The notes: generated by a model not told the origin, from the letters alone. Shown: positions 26,585-35,485, counted from the first letter of the stretch. The stretch is DNA of 64,000 nucleotides from Gp6-AA40 sp963741135 (GCA_963741135.1 CAVUHC010000003.1:248001-312000); one strand, 5' to 3'. Program-made: numbers and translations.

Positions 26585-27114
26585 CTGCGTTGGTAGCAGC
26601 TGTCCATCCGACGACGTTCTCCGCCTACCCGCCTCCTGTTCGACTTGGCGTTCTCCCTGCGCTAGCTACACGCGACCGGCCCCTCTTTGACCTGCCCGCA
26701 AAATGAACAACGCTTCGGGCTGGCTCACGGCGGCGAAAACAGGCCAGGCCCGCGCGGCCACGGCCGCTGTGAGGCGCGGCGTGTCCGAAGCAAAACCGTA
26801 GTCAGGCCGAAGGCCGATTAGCCTCGTCGCCCGGCAGCGAAGCTCGGTTGCTTCGGATCAAGCCGGTTTTGCGGAGGACATGCCGCGTCTCACAGCGGCC
26901 GGATCGGCGTAGGCCGTCCGCTCCGTATCTGACGGCGTATACGTGCCGAGCGTCGTCCCTGTTGTGTTCGACCGCCCGCGCTGAGGCGACTCGGCCTCGC
27001 CCAACGGTTCGGTAGAAAATCTCCACGCCTGACACAGCGGCGTTTATCGCGTGCTATTCGTACCGTAGTATGACTGGAGGTGCGCTGCCTGTTCTGTGGA
27101 GGAAGGAGTAGCCA
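26585..27114. other. Non-coding accessory gap holding repeat copy A
   Basis: About 530 bp without a convincing gene. The only clear structure is the 139-bp palindromic repeat at 26762-26900. Open frames in this gap overlap the repeat and lack coding character. The last 60 bases (AT-richer, TTATCGCGTGCTATTCGTAC around 27045) probably carry the promoter of the VWFA gene. Confidence 0.6.
26762..26900 (+). repeat. 139-bp palindromic repeat, copy A
   Basis: It begins GGCCGCTGTGAGGCGCGGCG and ends CCGCGTCTCACAGCGGCC; the two ends are imperfect inverted repeats of about 37 bp. The centre holds a GGCC-GAA-GGCC hairpin and a CGAAGC-TCGGTT-GCTTCG hairpin, so a single strand could fold as a three-way junction. 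It shares length and sequence with copies at 28171-28309 (inverted) and 32016-32154. No target-site duplication or transposase is visible. Confidence 0.9.
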
Positions 27115-28074
27115 GTGAATCGGATCCTGGCATGCGGGACTCTCGCGATTTGTGTCATGGGCGTGCTCACTGCGGCCGGGCAGCAGCCCACGTTTCGGGG
27201 GACGGGCGACTCCGTTCGCGTCTTCGTCACCGTGACCGATCGAGAGGGTCGGCTGGTCACGACGCTCTCGCAGAACGACTTCGAGGTGCGCGATGAGGGA
27301 AAGCCGCAGCCGATCACGCTGTTCGACAACAGTCCTCAACCTATTCGTCTGATCGTGATGCTGGACGTGTCGGGCAGCATGGAGGGCAACGTGCCGCTGC
27401 TGCGCGCTGGCGCCGAACAGCTCTTCGCGCGCCTTCGCCCGGACGATGTCGCGCGGGTCGGCACGTTCGGGTACAAGGTCGAGATTAGTCCCGCGTTCAC
27501 GAACGACGTCGCGACGTTGCGTCGAGAGCTGCCGGAGGGGATTGCACCCGATGCGCCTACCCCGCTCTGGAAAGCGATAGACGAGGCGATGGGCGCCTTC
27601 GGTGATGAGCGAGGCGAGGGGCGCCGGGTCGTCCTTGTGTTGAGTGACGGCAAGGACAGCGGTCCCATCAGTTTTCGTGAGCGATATGTCAGCCAGGGCG
27701 AGGTGATCGACCGCGCGCGCCGCGACGATGTGATGGTTTACGGCATCGGCATGCGCAGCCGCCGCTCGCAGCCGATTCAGCCGGGGATCGGGCCTGGTGG
27801 GCTTCAGGCGGCCTTGATGGCCGACCTTCCCGATGCCGGACTCGCGCTCGTCGCGCAGCAGACCGGCGGTGGCTACGCCGAGATTCGCCTCGGACAGGAT
27901 CTGGGCGCCGCGTTCGCCCAGATCGTCGACGAGCTGCACAGCCAATACCTTCTGGGCTTCGCTCCACCGAAACGCGACGGCAAGGTGCACGACATCGACG
28001 TGCGCGTCGCCACGCGCGGTCTGAAGCCCCGTGCACGAAAAAGCTATGTCGCACCTAAGGACCAATCGCGTTGA
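27115..28074 (+). CDS. VWFA-domain protein, acidobacterial type (TIGR03436-like)
   Basis: A 319-residue exported protein with a signal peptide (1-22, ending TAAGQQ) and a von Willebrand factor A domain. The N-terminal block VFVTVTDREGRLVTTLSQND and FEVRDEGKPQPI is the marker of the acidobacterial VWFA-related family. The metal-adhesion site is DVSGSM, with T and D residues following in FTNDVAT and LSDGKDSG. It starts at GTG with AAGGAG upstream. Its partner is unknown. The gene lies between repeat copies A and B, which are in opposite orientation. Confidence 0.85.
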   Translation: MNRILACGTLAICVMGVLTAAGQQPTFRGTGDSVRVFVTVTDREGRLVTTLSQNDFEVRDEGKPQPITLFDNSPQPIRLIVMLDVSGSMEGNVPLLRAGAEQLFARLRPDDVARVGTFGYKVEISPAFTNDVATLRRELPEGIAPDAPTPLWKAIDEAMGAFGDERGEGRRVVLVLSDGKDSGPISFRERYVSQGEVIDRARRDDVMVYGIGMRSRRSQPIQPGIGPGGLQAALMADLPDAGLALVAQQTGGGYAEIRLGQDLGAAFAQIVDELHSQYLLGFAPPKRDGKVHDIDVRVATRGLKPRARKSYVAPKDQSR

Positions 28075-28170
28075 GGATCGTCCTATCGATAGCCACGCAA
28101 CCTCGCGCCTCGAGTCGGGCGATCCGGCAGCGCGTCTGTTGTTTCTGAGGTGGAGCTCTCGCGCCGCTTT

Positions 28171-28309
28171 GGCCGCTGTGAGACACGGCATGTCCTGCGC
28201 AAAACCGGCTTGATCCGATGCAACCGAGCGTTGCCGTCGATCGACGAAGCTAGTCGGCCTTCGGCCTGACTACGGTTTTGCGGCGGACACGCCGCGCCTC
28301 ACAGCGGCC
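28171..28309 (-). repeat. 139-bp palindromic repeat, copy B (inverted)
   Basis: The reverse complement aligns with copy A along all 139 bases. Its internal hairpin reads TAGTC-AGGCCGAAGGCC-GACTA on the minus strand. Where copy A has GATTA on the 3' side, copy B has GACTA; both pair with TAGTC, which supports selection for the fold. The left flank GCGCCGCTTT is shared with copy C. Confidence 0.9.
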
Positions 28310-28607
28310 GGCAGCCGGGCGCACGATTTCACCGTCCATACCCATCGGACGATTTCCAGGCCCATTTTCGGCATGCTGTTCGTCGTGTGGCGATTTCCGC
28401 GCGCGTGGTTTCATTTCCGTTCGACCTGTGACGATTTCTGCGTGCGTAGTCTCATTTCGTTCGACCTGTGACGGTTACCGAGGCGCGTTGCCTGATTTCT
28501 GCCGGCGTGGCGAGAGTGCGTTTCGCGTGTACCAGTTGCGGGGGCCGTGCGTCGATGAATGTGTGAAAACGGGGCGATCGGCCGGGCATACGATCCCGTA
28601 CGCGTCA
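28310..28607 (+). promoter_or_regulatory. Upstream region with direct repeats before the winged-helix regulator
   Basis: This gap contains two near-identical 22/23-base direct repeats at 28411-28433 and 28452-28473 (core GTTCGACCTGTGACG), 41 bases apart, roughly four helical turns. The shorter word CGATTTC recurs at about 28323, 28350, 28391 and 28432. Such phased repeats look like operator sites, possibly for the regulator encoded next. No gene is convincing here. Confidence 0.45.
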
Positions 28608-30058
28608 ATGATGCACGGCGGCAACACCGTTTTCCGGTTCGGTCCCTTCGAGCTCGATTCGACCCGACGTTGTCTGATCCGTGGAGGCCGACGCGTCGCG
28701 CTTCCCGATCGCCATGTGGAAATCCTGCTGCTGCTGGCCGGCAACGCCGGGCATATCGTGTCGAAGGATGCGCTCCTCGGGGCTGCGTGGCGCGGCGTGG
28801 CCGTCGGCGACAATAGCGTCGAGAAGGCGATCTCGAACGTGCGCAAAGCGCTCGGCCGTCAGCGCGATGGCGCGCTTTTCATCGAAACGCTGCCGCTCGA
28901 AGGCTACCGGTTCGCCGCGCACGTGGAACGCCGCCAGACTCGCCAGTCGGATGCGGCGCTCGATGCGCTGCTTCTGCCGTATCGAGCGTTCGTTGATGGA
29001 CGTGCGGCGCTCGAAACATTCGATCGCGATGAGACGATCCGCGCGCGCGAGGTATTCGAGGATGCGTTGCGCGTCATGCCCGATCACCCCGGCGCGCATG
29101 TCGGGCTGGCGAATGCGTGCGTACAGTGCTTCGAGTCGACACGAGCCGACTCGGCGCCCGACATCGTCTCGCTTGAGAAGGCGGTCCATCACGCGCGCGA
29201 AGGGTGCCGGCTCGCCGAATCGTGGGGTGAGGCGTGGAGCACGCTCGGGTTTGCGCTCCATCGACGCGGCGAGGTTCGCGAGGCCGGCGCGGCCGCGCGA
29301 AAAGGGGTCACGCTCGAGCCGGACGACTGGCGTCATTACTTGCGCCTGGCCTCGGTGACCTGGGGCGAGGAACGCCTTCGCGCGGCGCGGCGAGTGCTGG
29401 CGCTCCGTCCCGGGCTGGCGCTTGCGAACTGGTTTGCGGCGACGGTCTTTGTGGCGCGCCAGACATTCGACCTACGCGATCCAGGAATTGCGCGCGGGGT
29501 GCGTGGCGCAAGGCGCACAACGACGGGAAGGCACGCGGTTCAAGGCTGTCGGATTACATCTGATGCACGGACTCGTGCTGGCGAGCCGGTGAGGCCGTGG
29601 ATGCCGCGCTCGAAGGAGCTCGAACGCGAACTCGCGTCGGACGCCGATACGTTGCTATACGGGCGCGAGTGTCGGGCGAACACATGGTACGCGGTCGGCG
29701 CGATCCACCTGCGCCAGGGTCACGCCGACGATGCTCGAATTCGCATTTCGGAAGGGGCTGGATCAGGTGCCCGGCCATGCGCTTGCCGCTATTGCTCTCG
29801 GCGCGACGTCTCATCCATCACATTCGCTCTACGGCACACGACGCTGCGACCACGGTTGAGGCTGCAGTGGTGAAGGCTGCGGTTCTCGCTCTTCAGGGCC
29901 GGCACCACGAAGCCGCGCGAGTGTACGGCGACGCGCTCATACAGGCGGCGCCTGGTTCGGCCGGATGGATGGTGCCCGTGGATCCCCTTCTCAATACGGC
30001 CGCTCACCGCGAAGAATGGGCACAGAGCCTCGAAGTGCTGCGCGCGCGCGCCGACTGA
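28608..30058 (+). CDS. Winged-helix (OmpR/CadC-type) DNA-binding protein with TPR domain, frameshifted
   Basis: Repaired length is about 480 residues. The N terminus (VFRFGPFELDSTRRCLIRGG) is a transcriptional-regulatory C-terminal-type winged helix ending EGYRFAAHV, placed N-terminally as in CadC-like regulators. A TPR region follows (AREVFEDALRVMPDHPGAH, LAESWGEAWSTLGFALHRRG). The frame is intact to about 29468, then shifts about five times; repaired text includes EGTRFKAVGLHLMHGLVLAS and GRHHEAARVYGDALIQAAPG. ATG codons at 28608 and 28611 are both possible starts. No membrane segment is visible, and the direct repeats upstream may be its own operator. Confidence 0.72.
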
Positions 30059-30159
30059 CGAAACGTTTCAGAAACTTTCAGCTACACGGGAAGGACTTCC
30101 TCCGGCCCGCGGACCGACCATACGTCCTCGACGAGGCAATCCCGCCTCAAGGAGGACAT

Positions 30160-30906
30160 ATGACGAGTAAAGAAACGCGGAAGTACGAAATGCTGGTGCG
30201 CGTCCGTGACTTTGGGGATTCGCATCAGGAGCTGTTTCCAAGGTCGACTCTTGCCGGAAAACTGTTCGTGGAGATCGCGGACGCCGTGGACGAGTTGGAC
30301 CAGCATGCCGTCTCGAAGATGTCGGCACATGGCGCGGCGCTCGAAGGGGGAGGGGCACGCGTGGAAGCGCGTGAGGCGCTGCGGGAGCGCCTGGACGCCA
30401 TCATCCGCACGGCGCGAATGATGGGGGACGACCATCCCGATCTCGCGAACACGTTCCGTTTGCCTGACACGCACACGGACCAGGCGCTGCTGACCGCGGC
30501 GCGCCTGGTGGCGCGCGACGCCAAGGCCTGCGAGGCCGATTTCGTCGCGCACGCACTGCCGGAAACGTTCCTGACGGATTTCTCCGCGGCTCTCGAGAAA
30601 TTCGAGCAGGGGCTTCACGACCGCGACGCGGGACGCGACGAGCATCTCGCGGCGCGGGCCAGCTTCGAGGCGGCGCTCGCGTCGGGCTGGGCGGCGGTGC
30701 GGAAGCTGGACGTGCTGGTGGCCAATCGTCTGCACGACGATCCGGTCATGATGGCCGTCTGGGAGCGCGGCCGGCGGGTGGAGTACGGCAGTCGCAGCAG
30801 AAATCCTGCCGCGACGTCCGCTCCCGTAGCATCACCGCCGTCGTCCAGGCAAGGGCCGGGCGAGTCCACTCCAGCGCCGCAGACTGCTGCGGCGCAGACG
30901 ACGTAG
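30160..30906 (+). CDS. Helical protein of unknown function
   Basis: A 248-residue protein. The start at 30160 is supported by AAGGAGGAC a few bases upstream. It is predicted to be almost all helical up to about residue 205, with a Glu/Arg/Ala-rich composition (AREALRERLDAIIRTARMMG). The last 35 residues form a Ser/Pro/Ala/Thr-rich tail. No signal peptide, membrane segment or catalytic motif is visible. The layout (SHQELFPRSTLAGKLFVEI near the N terminus) suggests a helical bundle. A perfect hairpin terminator follows. Confidence 0.7.
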   Translation: MTSKETRKYEMLVRVRDFGDSHQELFPRSTLAGKLFVEIADAVDELDQHAVSKMSAHGAALEGGGARVEAREALRERLDAIIRTARMMGDDHPDLANTFRLPDTHTDQALLTAARLVARDAKACEADFVAHALPETFLTDFSAALEKFEQGLHDRDAGRDEHLAARASFEAALASGWAAVRKLDVLVANRLHDDPVMMAVWERGRRVEYGSRSRNPAATSAPVASPPSSRQGPGESTPAPQTAAAQTT

Positions 30907-30928
30907 CGGATATGCGTCGGATCACCAA

Positions 30929-30956
30929 AGGGCCAGGCCCGCGCGGGCCTGGCCCT
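30929..30956 (+). terminator. Hairpin terminator after the helical protein gene
   Basis: Arms 30929-30942 (AGGGCCAGGCCCGC) and 30943-30956 (GCGGGCCTGGCCCT) are perfect 14-base reverse complements, followed by GTTT. In RNA the four central bases would form the loop. Confidence 0.75.
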
Positions 30957-30980
30957 GTTTCGGCCGCCGTGTGACGTTCT

Positions 30981-31019
30981 GGCCGCCGTGAGACGCGGCA
31001 TGTCCTCCTCAAAACCAGC
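30981..31019 (-). repeat. Half copy (D) of the 139-bp repeat
   Basis: The sequence GGCCGCCGTGAGACGCGGCA and the following bases to AAAACCAGC match the left end of copy B (equivalently the right end of copies A and C). The similarity then stops and leads within about 20 bases into the integrase remnant. The repeat was therefore broken at the same point where the integrase gene was truncated. Confidence 0.8.
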
Positions 31020-31040
31020 ATTTCCCGCCCTGCCACTTGC

Positions 31041-31225
31041 CATTCTCTGCGCCACTCGTTTGCCACCCACCGGCTCGAGGCTGGGTACGACATCCGAACC
31101 ATCCAGGAACTGCTCGGGCACCGCAACGTGAGTACGACGATGATCTATACGCATGTTCTGAACCAGGGCGGGCGGGGGTGCGGAGTCCGTTCGATCAGCT
31201 CGGGTCCGGTACCGGACGCCGGTGA
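31041..31225 (+). pseudogene. Integron integrase (IntI) C-terminal remnant
   Basis: About 60 residues match the C-terminal end of integron integrases: HSLRHSFATHRLEAGYDIRT, IQELLGHRNVSTTM and IYTHVLNQGG, then VRSPFDQLGS. It includes the catalytic Arg (LRHS), the His of LLGH and the nucleophilic Tyr (IYTHVL). The ending VRSP after GG is characteristic of IntI rather than XerC/D. One base is missing in a G run near 31176, and the N-terminal four fifths of the gene are absent, so it cannot be active. Confidence 0.8.
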
Positions 31226-31313
31226 ACCGGATATGCTGCGATGCCCGCGAGCGTATCGCGCAATCGAGTTCGTTTGCCACGATTCAAGCGGACGATGGCA
31301 CAATCGTTGGGAC

Positions 31314-31553
31314 TTGACGCCGACCGTTCTGCGGACAGGGCCGTATCGGTTTTTCTTTTTCTCGAACGACAAGCATGAACCGCCACACGTCCATGTGGAG
31401 CGGGAGGCGAAGCGGGCGAAGTTCTGGTTGGAGCTCGTCGAAGTCGAAACCAACGACGGCTTCGCCGCGCGCGAACTGGTCCGGGTCAGAAGGATTGTCG
31501 AAGAACATCGTGAGGAGTTGTTGAGGACCTGGCATGACTTCTTCAGCGATTGA
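31314..31553 (+). CDS. DUF4160 family protein
   Basis: A 79-residue protein with the DUF4160 signature: TPTVLRTGPYRFFFFSNDKH and EPPHVHVE, then WLELVEVETNDGF and the helical end HREELLRTWHDFFSD. The TTG at 31314 is chosen because the family starts at PTVLR; an in-frame ATG at 31233 would add a non-conserved stretch. The next gene starts inside its last 20 bases. DUF4160 and DUF2442 commonly form pairs in mobile or cassette DNA and have been suggested to be toxin-antitoxin-like; no activity can be read from sequence. Confidence 0.8.
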   Translation: MTPTVLRTGPYRFFFFSNDKHEPPHVHVEREAKRAKFWLELVEVETNDGFAARELVRVRRIVEEHREELLRTWHDFFSD

Positions 31554-31917
31554 TGAAACGCCCGTTCCGGTGCAGGACGTGCGCCTGACTAGCAAGAGGC
31601 TGGAAGTTATTCTGCGCGACGGCAGAACACTCTCAGTGCCATTGAATTGGTACCCACGCCTTGCCCACGGTTCGTCACGTGAGCGTCAACGCTGGCGCCT
31701 CATTGGTGGCGGCATCGGCATCCATTGGCCGGATCTCGACGAGGACATCAGTATCTCAGGATTGCTTGCAGGCCTGCCCTCAGGCGAGAGCCCGAAATCA
31801 TTGAAGCAGTGGCTGGCTTCGCGACGTCGACCGCCTATCAAGGCGCTGCAGCCGTCGAGCCGCGCAAGTCGCGCTCGGACCAAGTCTAAGAACAAACCTC
31901 GCGCGGCTCGCGGCTGA
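31534..31917 (+). CDS. DUF2442 family protein
   Basis: A 127-residue protein starting MTSSAIDETPVPVQDVRL. The DUF2442 core is VILRDGRTLSVPLNWYPRL, then RLIGGGIGIHWPDLDEDIS and the LAGLPSGES end. A Lys/Arg/Ser-rich tail follows (RASRARTKSKNKPRAARG), which may bind nucleic acid. It overlaps the DUF4160 gene by 20 bases and ends just before a hairpin, so the two form a compact two-gene unit. Confidence 0.82.
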   Translation: MTSSAIDETPVPVQDVRLTSKRLEVILRDGRTLSVPLNWYPRLAHGSSRERQRWRLIGGGIGIHWPDLDEDISISGLLAGLPSGESPKSLKQWLASRRRPPIKALQPSSRASRARTKSKNKPRAARG

Positions 31918-31924
31918 GCGCCAC

Positions 31925-31942
31925 GGCGTTAGCGGGAACGCC
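31925..31942 (+). terminator. Small hairpin after the DUF4160-DUF2442 unit
   Basis: GGCGTT (31925-31930) and AACGCC (31937-31942) pair around AGCGGG. A TTTT run begins eight bases downstream. It is the likely end of the two-gene transcript. Confidence 0.5.
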
Positions 31943-32015
31943 AAACACCTTTTGCCAGCGTAGGTGGCGTTCCGCCGAGCGCTCGTGATGGAAGGGAGGA
32001 GCGCTGCGCCGCTTT

Positions 32016-32154
32016 GGCCGTGGTGAGACGCGGCGTGTTCGCAGCAAAACCGTAATCAAGCCGAAGGCCGACAAGCTGCATCGGTCGGCGGCGAAGCTCG
32101 GTTGCTGCGGAGCAAGCCGGTTTTGCGGAGGACATGCCGCGTCTCACGGCGGCC
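32016..32154 (+). repeat. 139-bp palindromic repeat, copy C
   Basis: Same orientation and length as copy A; begins GGCCGTGGTGAGACGCGGCG and ends CGCGTCTCACGGCGGCC. The central region is the most diverged of the three copies, but AAAACCGTA, GCCGAAGGCCGA, GCTCGGTTGC and CAAGCCGGTTTTGCGG are kept. With half copy D it brackets the integrase remnant and the DUF4160-DUF2442 pair. Confidence 0.9.
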
Positions 32155-32283
32155 AGGTTGGCGCGGGTTTCTGCGCTCTGTGTCGGATACGGGTGCGACG
32201 CGGCAGGTGGCGGGCTCCTTCCGCAGTTCAAGATTGAATAGCCGCGTAGCGGCTGAGACCGAAGAAATTCTGAACCAAGAAAG

Positions 32284-32354
32284 GATCCGGGATCAGGGAC
32301 CAGGGATCAAGAGATCAGGGCTTCCGACCCCTACCCCCTGACCCCTAACCCCTA
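32284..32354. repeat. Word array (GGGATCAGGG / CCCCTGACCCC)
   Basis: GGATCCGGGATCAGGGACC and CAGGGATCAAGAGATCAGGG on one side are answered by CCCCTACCCCCTGACCCC and CTAACCCCTAC on the other, giving a loose palindrome. It lies at the 3' end of the minus-strand protease/barrel gene, so it may be a transcript end. The same word type occurs at 24079-24101. Confidence 0.65.
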
Positions 32355-32362
32355 CTTCCCGT

Positions 32363-35300
32363 CTAGAAATCGTACCCAATCCAGAGCGCGAACTTCGCCT
32401 TGCGGAAGGCGCTGCTCCCGCCCTGCGCCGCGAACAGGACATCCTCCCAGTCCTTGTTGAGGAGCGTCTTCCATGCCCAGTCGAAGTGGACAGGGAAGCC
32501 GATGAGGAACGTCTCGAGCCCCAAGCCGTAGGAGGCGCGGGCGTCGATGAGGCGCAGCCCGCTGACCGCGGTCTTGGGCCCGAAAATCGGCGTCTCCGCG
32601 CCGGTGATCTGGTTCACGTTGTACCCGATGATCGGGGTCTCGACCGATGTGCCTCTCCGGAGCCAGGTGAAGGGCTGGCCGTCAAAGTAGGCGCCGCCCA
32701 TGCCGGCAAAGAAGACGCCGCGGATGCCGCCGAGCACGCCGAGTGGCGTGAGCATCGCTTCGATCAACGGGAAACGCAGCTCCGCGTTGGCGAACGCGGT
32801 GCGTGAGCCGAGGAACTGCAGGTAATCGTAGCCGCGGAGCTCGGAGTTGCCGCCGAAGTAGACGAAGTCAGGCGAGTCGCCCCAGCTCCGGAAGCCGCGG
32901 GCGCGCAGCGCGAGCAGGCCGGTGGTCCCGAGGCGCGTGTAGTGCCGAACGTCGGCGTCCAGCGTCTGCCGCGACATGAACGATCCAAAGCCGGGCGCCG
33001 CCTCGTACGACAGGCGCATCGTACGTCCGGCCAGCGGACCGAACTCGCGGAAGACAGTTGTCTCTTCGACGAAGGTCGCGGCCAACGGCATGAAGTAGCC
33101 GTTCTGGAACAGCTGCCGCCCGAACTGCTGCTGCTGATAGGTCGTTGAGTAATCCTCGAGACCTGGGTCGTTGAACGACTGCTTGTACTGCAGCACGCCG
33201 CCGCTCAGCTCGATGCGGCGATAACGGTTGAACGGGTAGATGCCGAATATCGAGCCGCCTTGTACGGTGCTCGTCGCCTGCGCAAGGTTGCGGTCAATGA
33301 TGCCGCTGAACGTCGGGTCGTAGAAGACGTTGGCCAGCTGTCCGTAGAAGAACAGCGTCTGCGAGTACGCCTGCACCGCGTAGTTGAAGCGGCGCGACAG
33401 GTTGACGAACGAGAACGACAGCGTGCGGTACTGCGAGATCGACTGCGCGTAGAGGTTGAACTGCTTGTCGCCCAGCACGTCGCTGAAGGTGACCGCCGAT
33501 CCGCCGAACACGTTTCCGCCGCTCGTCACGCCGACGTTCACCGGCGGCCGGCCGTCGAGGAACAGCTTCTCGAAGGCACCCTTCTTCCGCTTGTTGGCGG
33601 CGATCAGCTGATGCGTCAGCGGCGCCTGGAAATCGATGATCGGACCAGGTGAACCGAAGTCGGCCGTCGCGGCGGTGATGATCGGATCCTTCCGCTCGAG
33701 CACGTGGAGCTCGTAGTCGCTCTTGTAATAGCTGACGAAGCCGATCTGCGACCTGTTGCCGGCCTGGTGGAGGACGATCGGCGAGAAATTACCTGCGACC
33801 GCGTCGGTGTACTGCCGCAGTTCGCCGTTCTTCAGGCTGAGCGTCCAGATGTTGTAGATGTTGCCGTTCCGCGACACGTCGGGATCGATTGGCTGGTTCG
33901 GATCGATGGCAGTGGACGGAAAGACGATCGTGTCTGCATCCACGAACTGCGCGGTCGCGTCATCGTGCGTGCCGAACGTGATCTGCGTTTTCGTCCCGGT
34001 CCCCGGATCGATCTTGAACAGCTTCTCGTTGCCGCTGACGCGTGCGACGTAGACGATGTACTTGCCGTCGGGTGACCACGTCGGCCCCGAGTCCGCAAAG
34101 TTGTCCTTGGTGATGTTCGTGACTTCCAGTGACTCCAGGTCGACGATGAACAGATCCCCAATGGCGCTCTGCAGACCGGCGAACACGATCTTCTTGCCGT
34201 CCGGCGAGAAATCAGGCGATTCGGGATCGTCGACCGTCTTCATCTCGATCCGCTGCTCGATCTTGCGGCTCAGGACGTTCTGGACAATCAGCGTCCGGGT
34301 CTTCTCGGCGCGGACGAAATAGGCAAGGCGATCGCCGCTCGGTGACCACGACAGCCACGGCACGGTGATGAAGCGGCCTCCCGGCGACGTGATGTATTCG
34401 AATCCCTTGTCCTGGTCGAAGCCGTTCGTCAGGTTGCGGATGACCGAGCCGTCCTTCGCCGAAACGAGGATGATATCGAGCTCTCCGTCCTTCCGGTTGC
34501 CGCTCGCGACCGCGATGAGATCGCCGGATGGCGAGGGCTCGGCGGAGACGGCCTGGTTGAACGGCGTTTTTTCCGGATTGGGCGCGAGGTTGCGCCCGTA
34601 GTCGGCGGGCCGCTCCTTGTCGCGGAACGGCTTGAAGCGTTCCTTCAGATAGCGCTCGAACTGCTGGTCGAATTCATCCGACTTCAGCTTGAATGCTTCC
34701 TCGTACGCATCGTCGCCGCCGCCGATCACCGACTTGCGCAGCGCGAAGAGGTACTGGCGCAGCCCCTCCTTGCCCCATCTCGATTCGATGAACTCGAACA
34801 CCGCGTGACCGAGGTTGTAGATGAGGCGGGGATTCCCGAAGTTGCCGTAGCCTTGCAGCTCGCTCATCTTCGGCACGATGTCGGCGACCGCAGCGTCGCG
34901 GACCGTCATCAGGTCCAGCGGCTGCCAGATGCCTGTCATGTAGTCGCGACAGCCCTTCGTTGATCCAGAGCGGCTCGCTGCGCCGGATGAGCGACGTCGG
35001 GATGATGTCGAACTCGAAGATGTGAGTCAGTTCGTGGACGATCAGGCGGTAGAGGAGGTCGGGCGGATCGTCGAGCGGCATGACCATGCGATTGCGTTCC
35101 GGCTCGGCGAATGCGCCAACACCTTCCTGCGCGGCGCCCGGGATGACGTTCTCCTGCTGGAACTCGCTGCTCGTCTTGAAGATGATGAGCGGCATCTTGA
35201 ACGCGAGGTCGTGCTTCAGCTCTGAGCTGACGTGCTGATACGCGCTCTCGGCGTAACCCGCCGACCCGTTCGAGGTGCTGCTCGATCTTCCGGGTAGTAG

Positions 35301-35485
35301 TAGATCTCGAAATGGTCGGTGGTGTAGATGTACCAGCGGAAGTTGGTGTAGCGGATCTGGTTCTTCCCGAAATACGGGACAAACGGTGTTTGCGCGAGTG
35401 CTGGCTGCGGCGCGAAGACGATCGCGGCGGCGACCACGGCGGCGGCAACCGGAAGTAGGGCTCCGCACCGTGAGCGGTTGCTCAT
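32363..35485 (-). CDS. Exported HExxH peptidase - PD40 propeller - surface-antigen barrel protein, two frameshifts
   Basis: About 1040 residues after repair. A signal peptide (about 1-32, ending ALAQ) leads to a gluzincin-like peptidase domain with LIVHELTHIFEF and WINEGLS, the HExxH and downstream Glu. A TolB-type WD40/PD40 propeller follows, with repeated blades such as DSPDFSPDGKKIVFAG and SGPTWSPDGKYIVYV. The C-terminal third ends in a BamA/D15-like barrel (FVYFGGNSELRGYDYLQF, ending WIGYDF). One-base shifts occur near 35280 and 34947 (expected INEGLSDYMTGIW). The three domains together suggest an outer-membrane-anchored enzyme; its substrate is unknown. Confidence 0.82.

Larger units (their letters stand above)
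31943..32362. other. Non-coding gap with repeat copy C and a word array
   Basis: About 420 bp between the DUF2442 gene and the convergent protease/barrel gene. It holds the 139-bp repeat copy C (32016-32154), a small AGCCGC-GTA-GCGGCT hairpin near 32242, and the GGGATCAGGG word array (32284-32354). No gene is supported. Confidence 0.65.

Noticed and set aside
26762..26900. 139-bp repeat as a canonical integron attC site
   Set aside because: No GTTRRRY or RYYYAAC core is present in any copy, although an IntI remnant lies nearby; called an unidentified repeat instead.
26890..28191. 433-residue minus-strand open frame across the VWFA gene and repeats A and B
   Set aside because: It runs through the non-coding repeats at both ends and opposite a clear VWFA domain.
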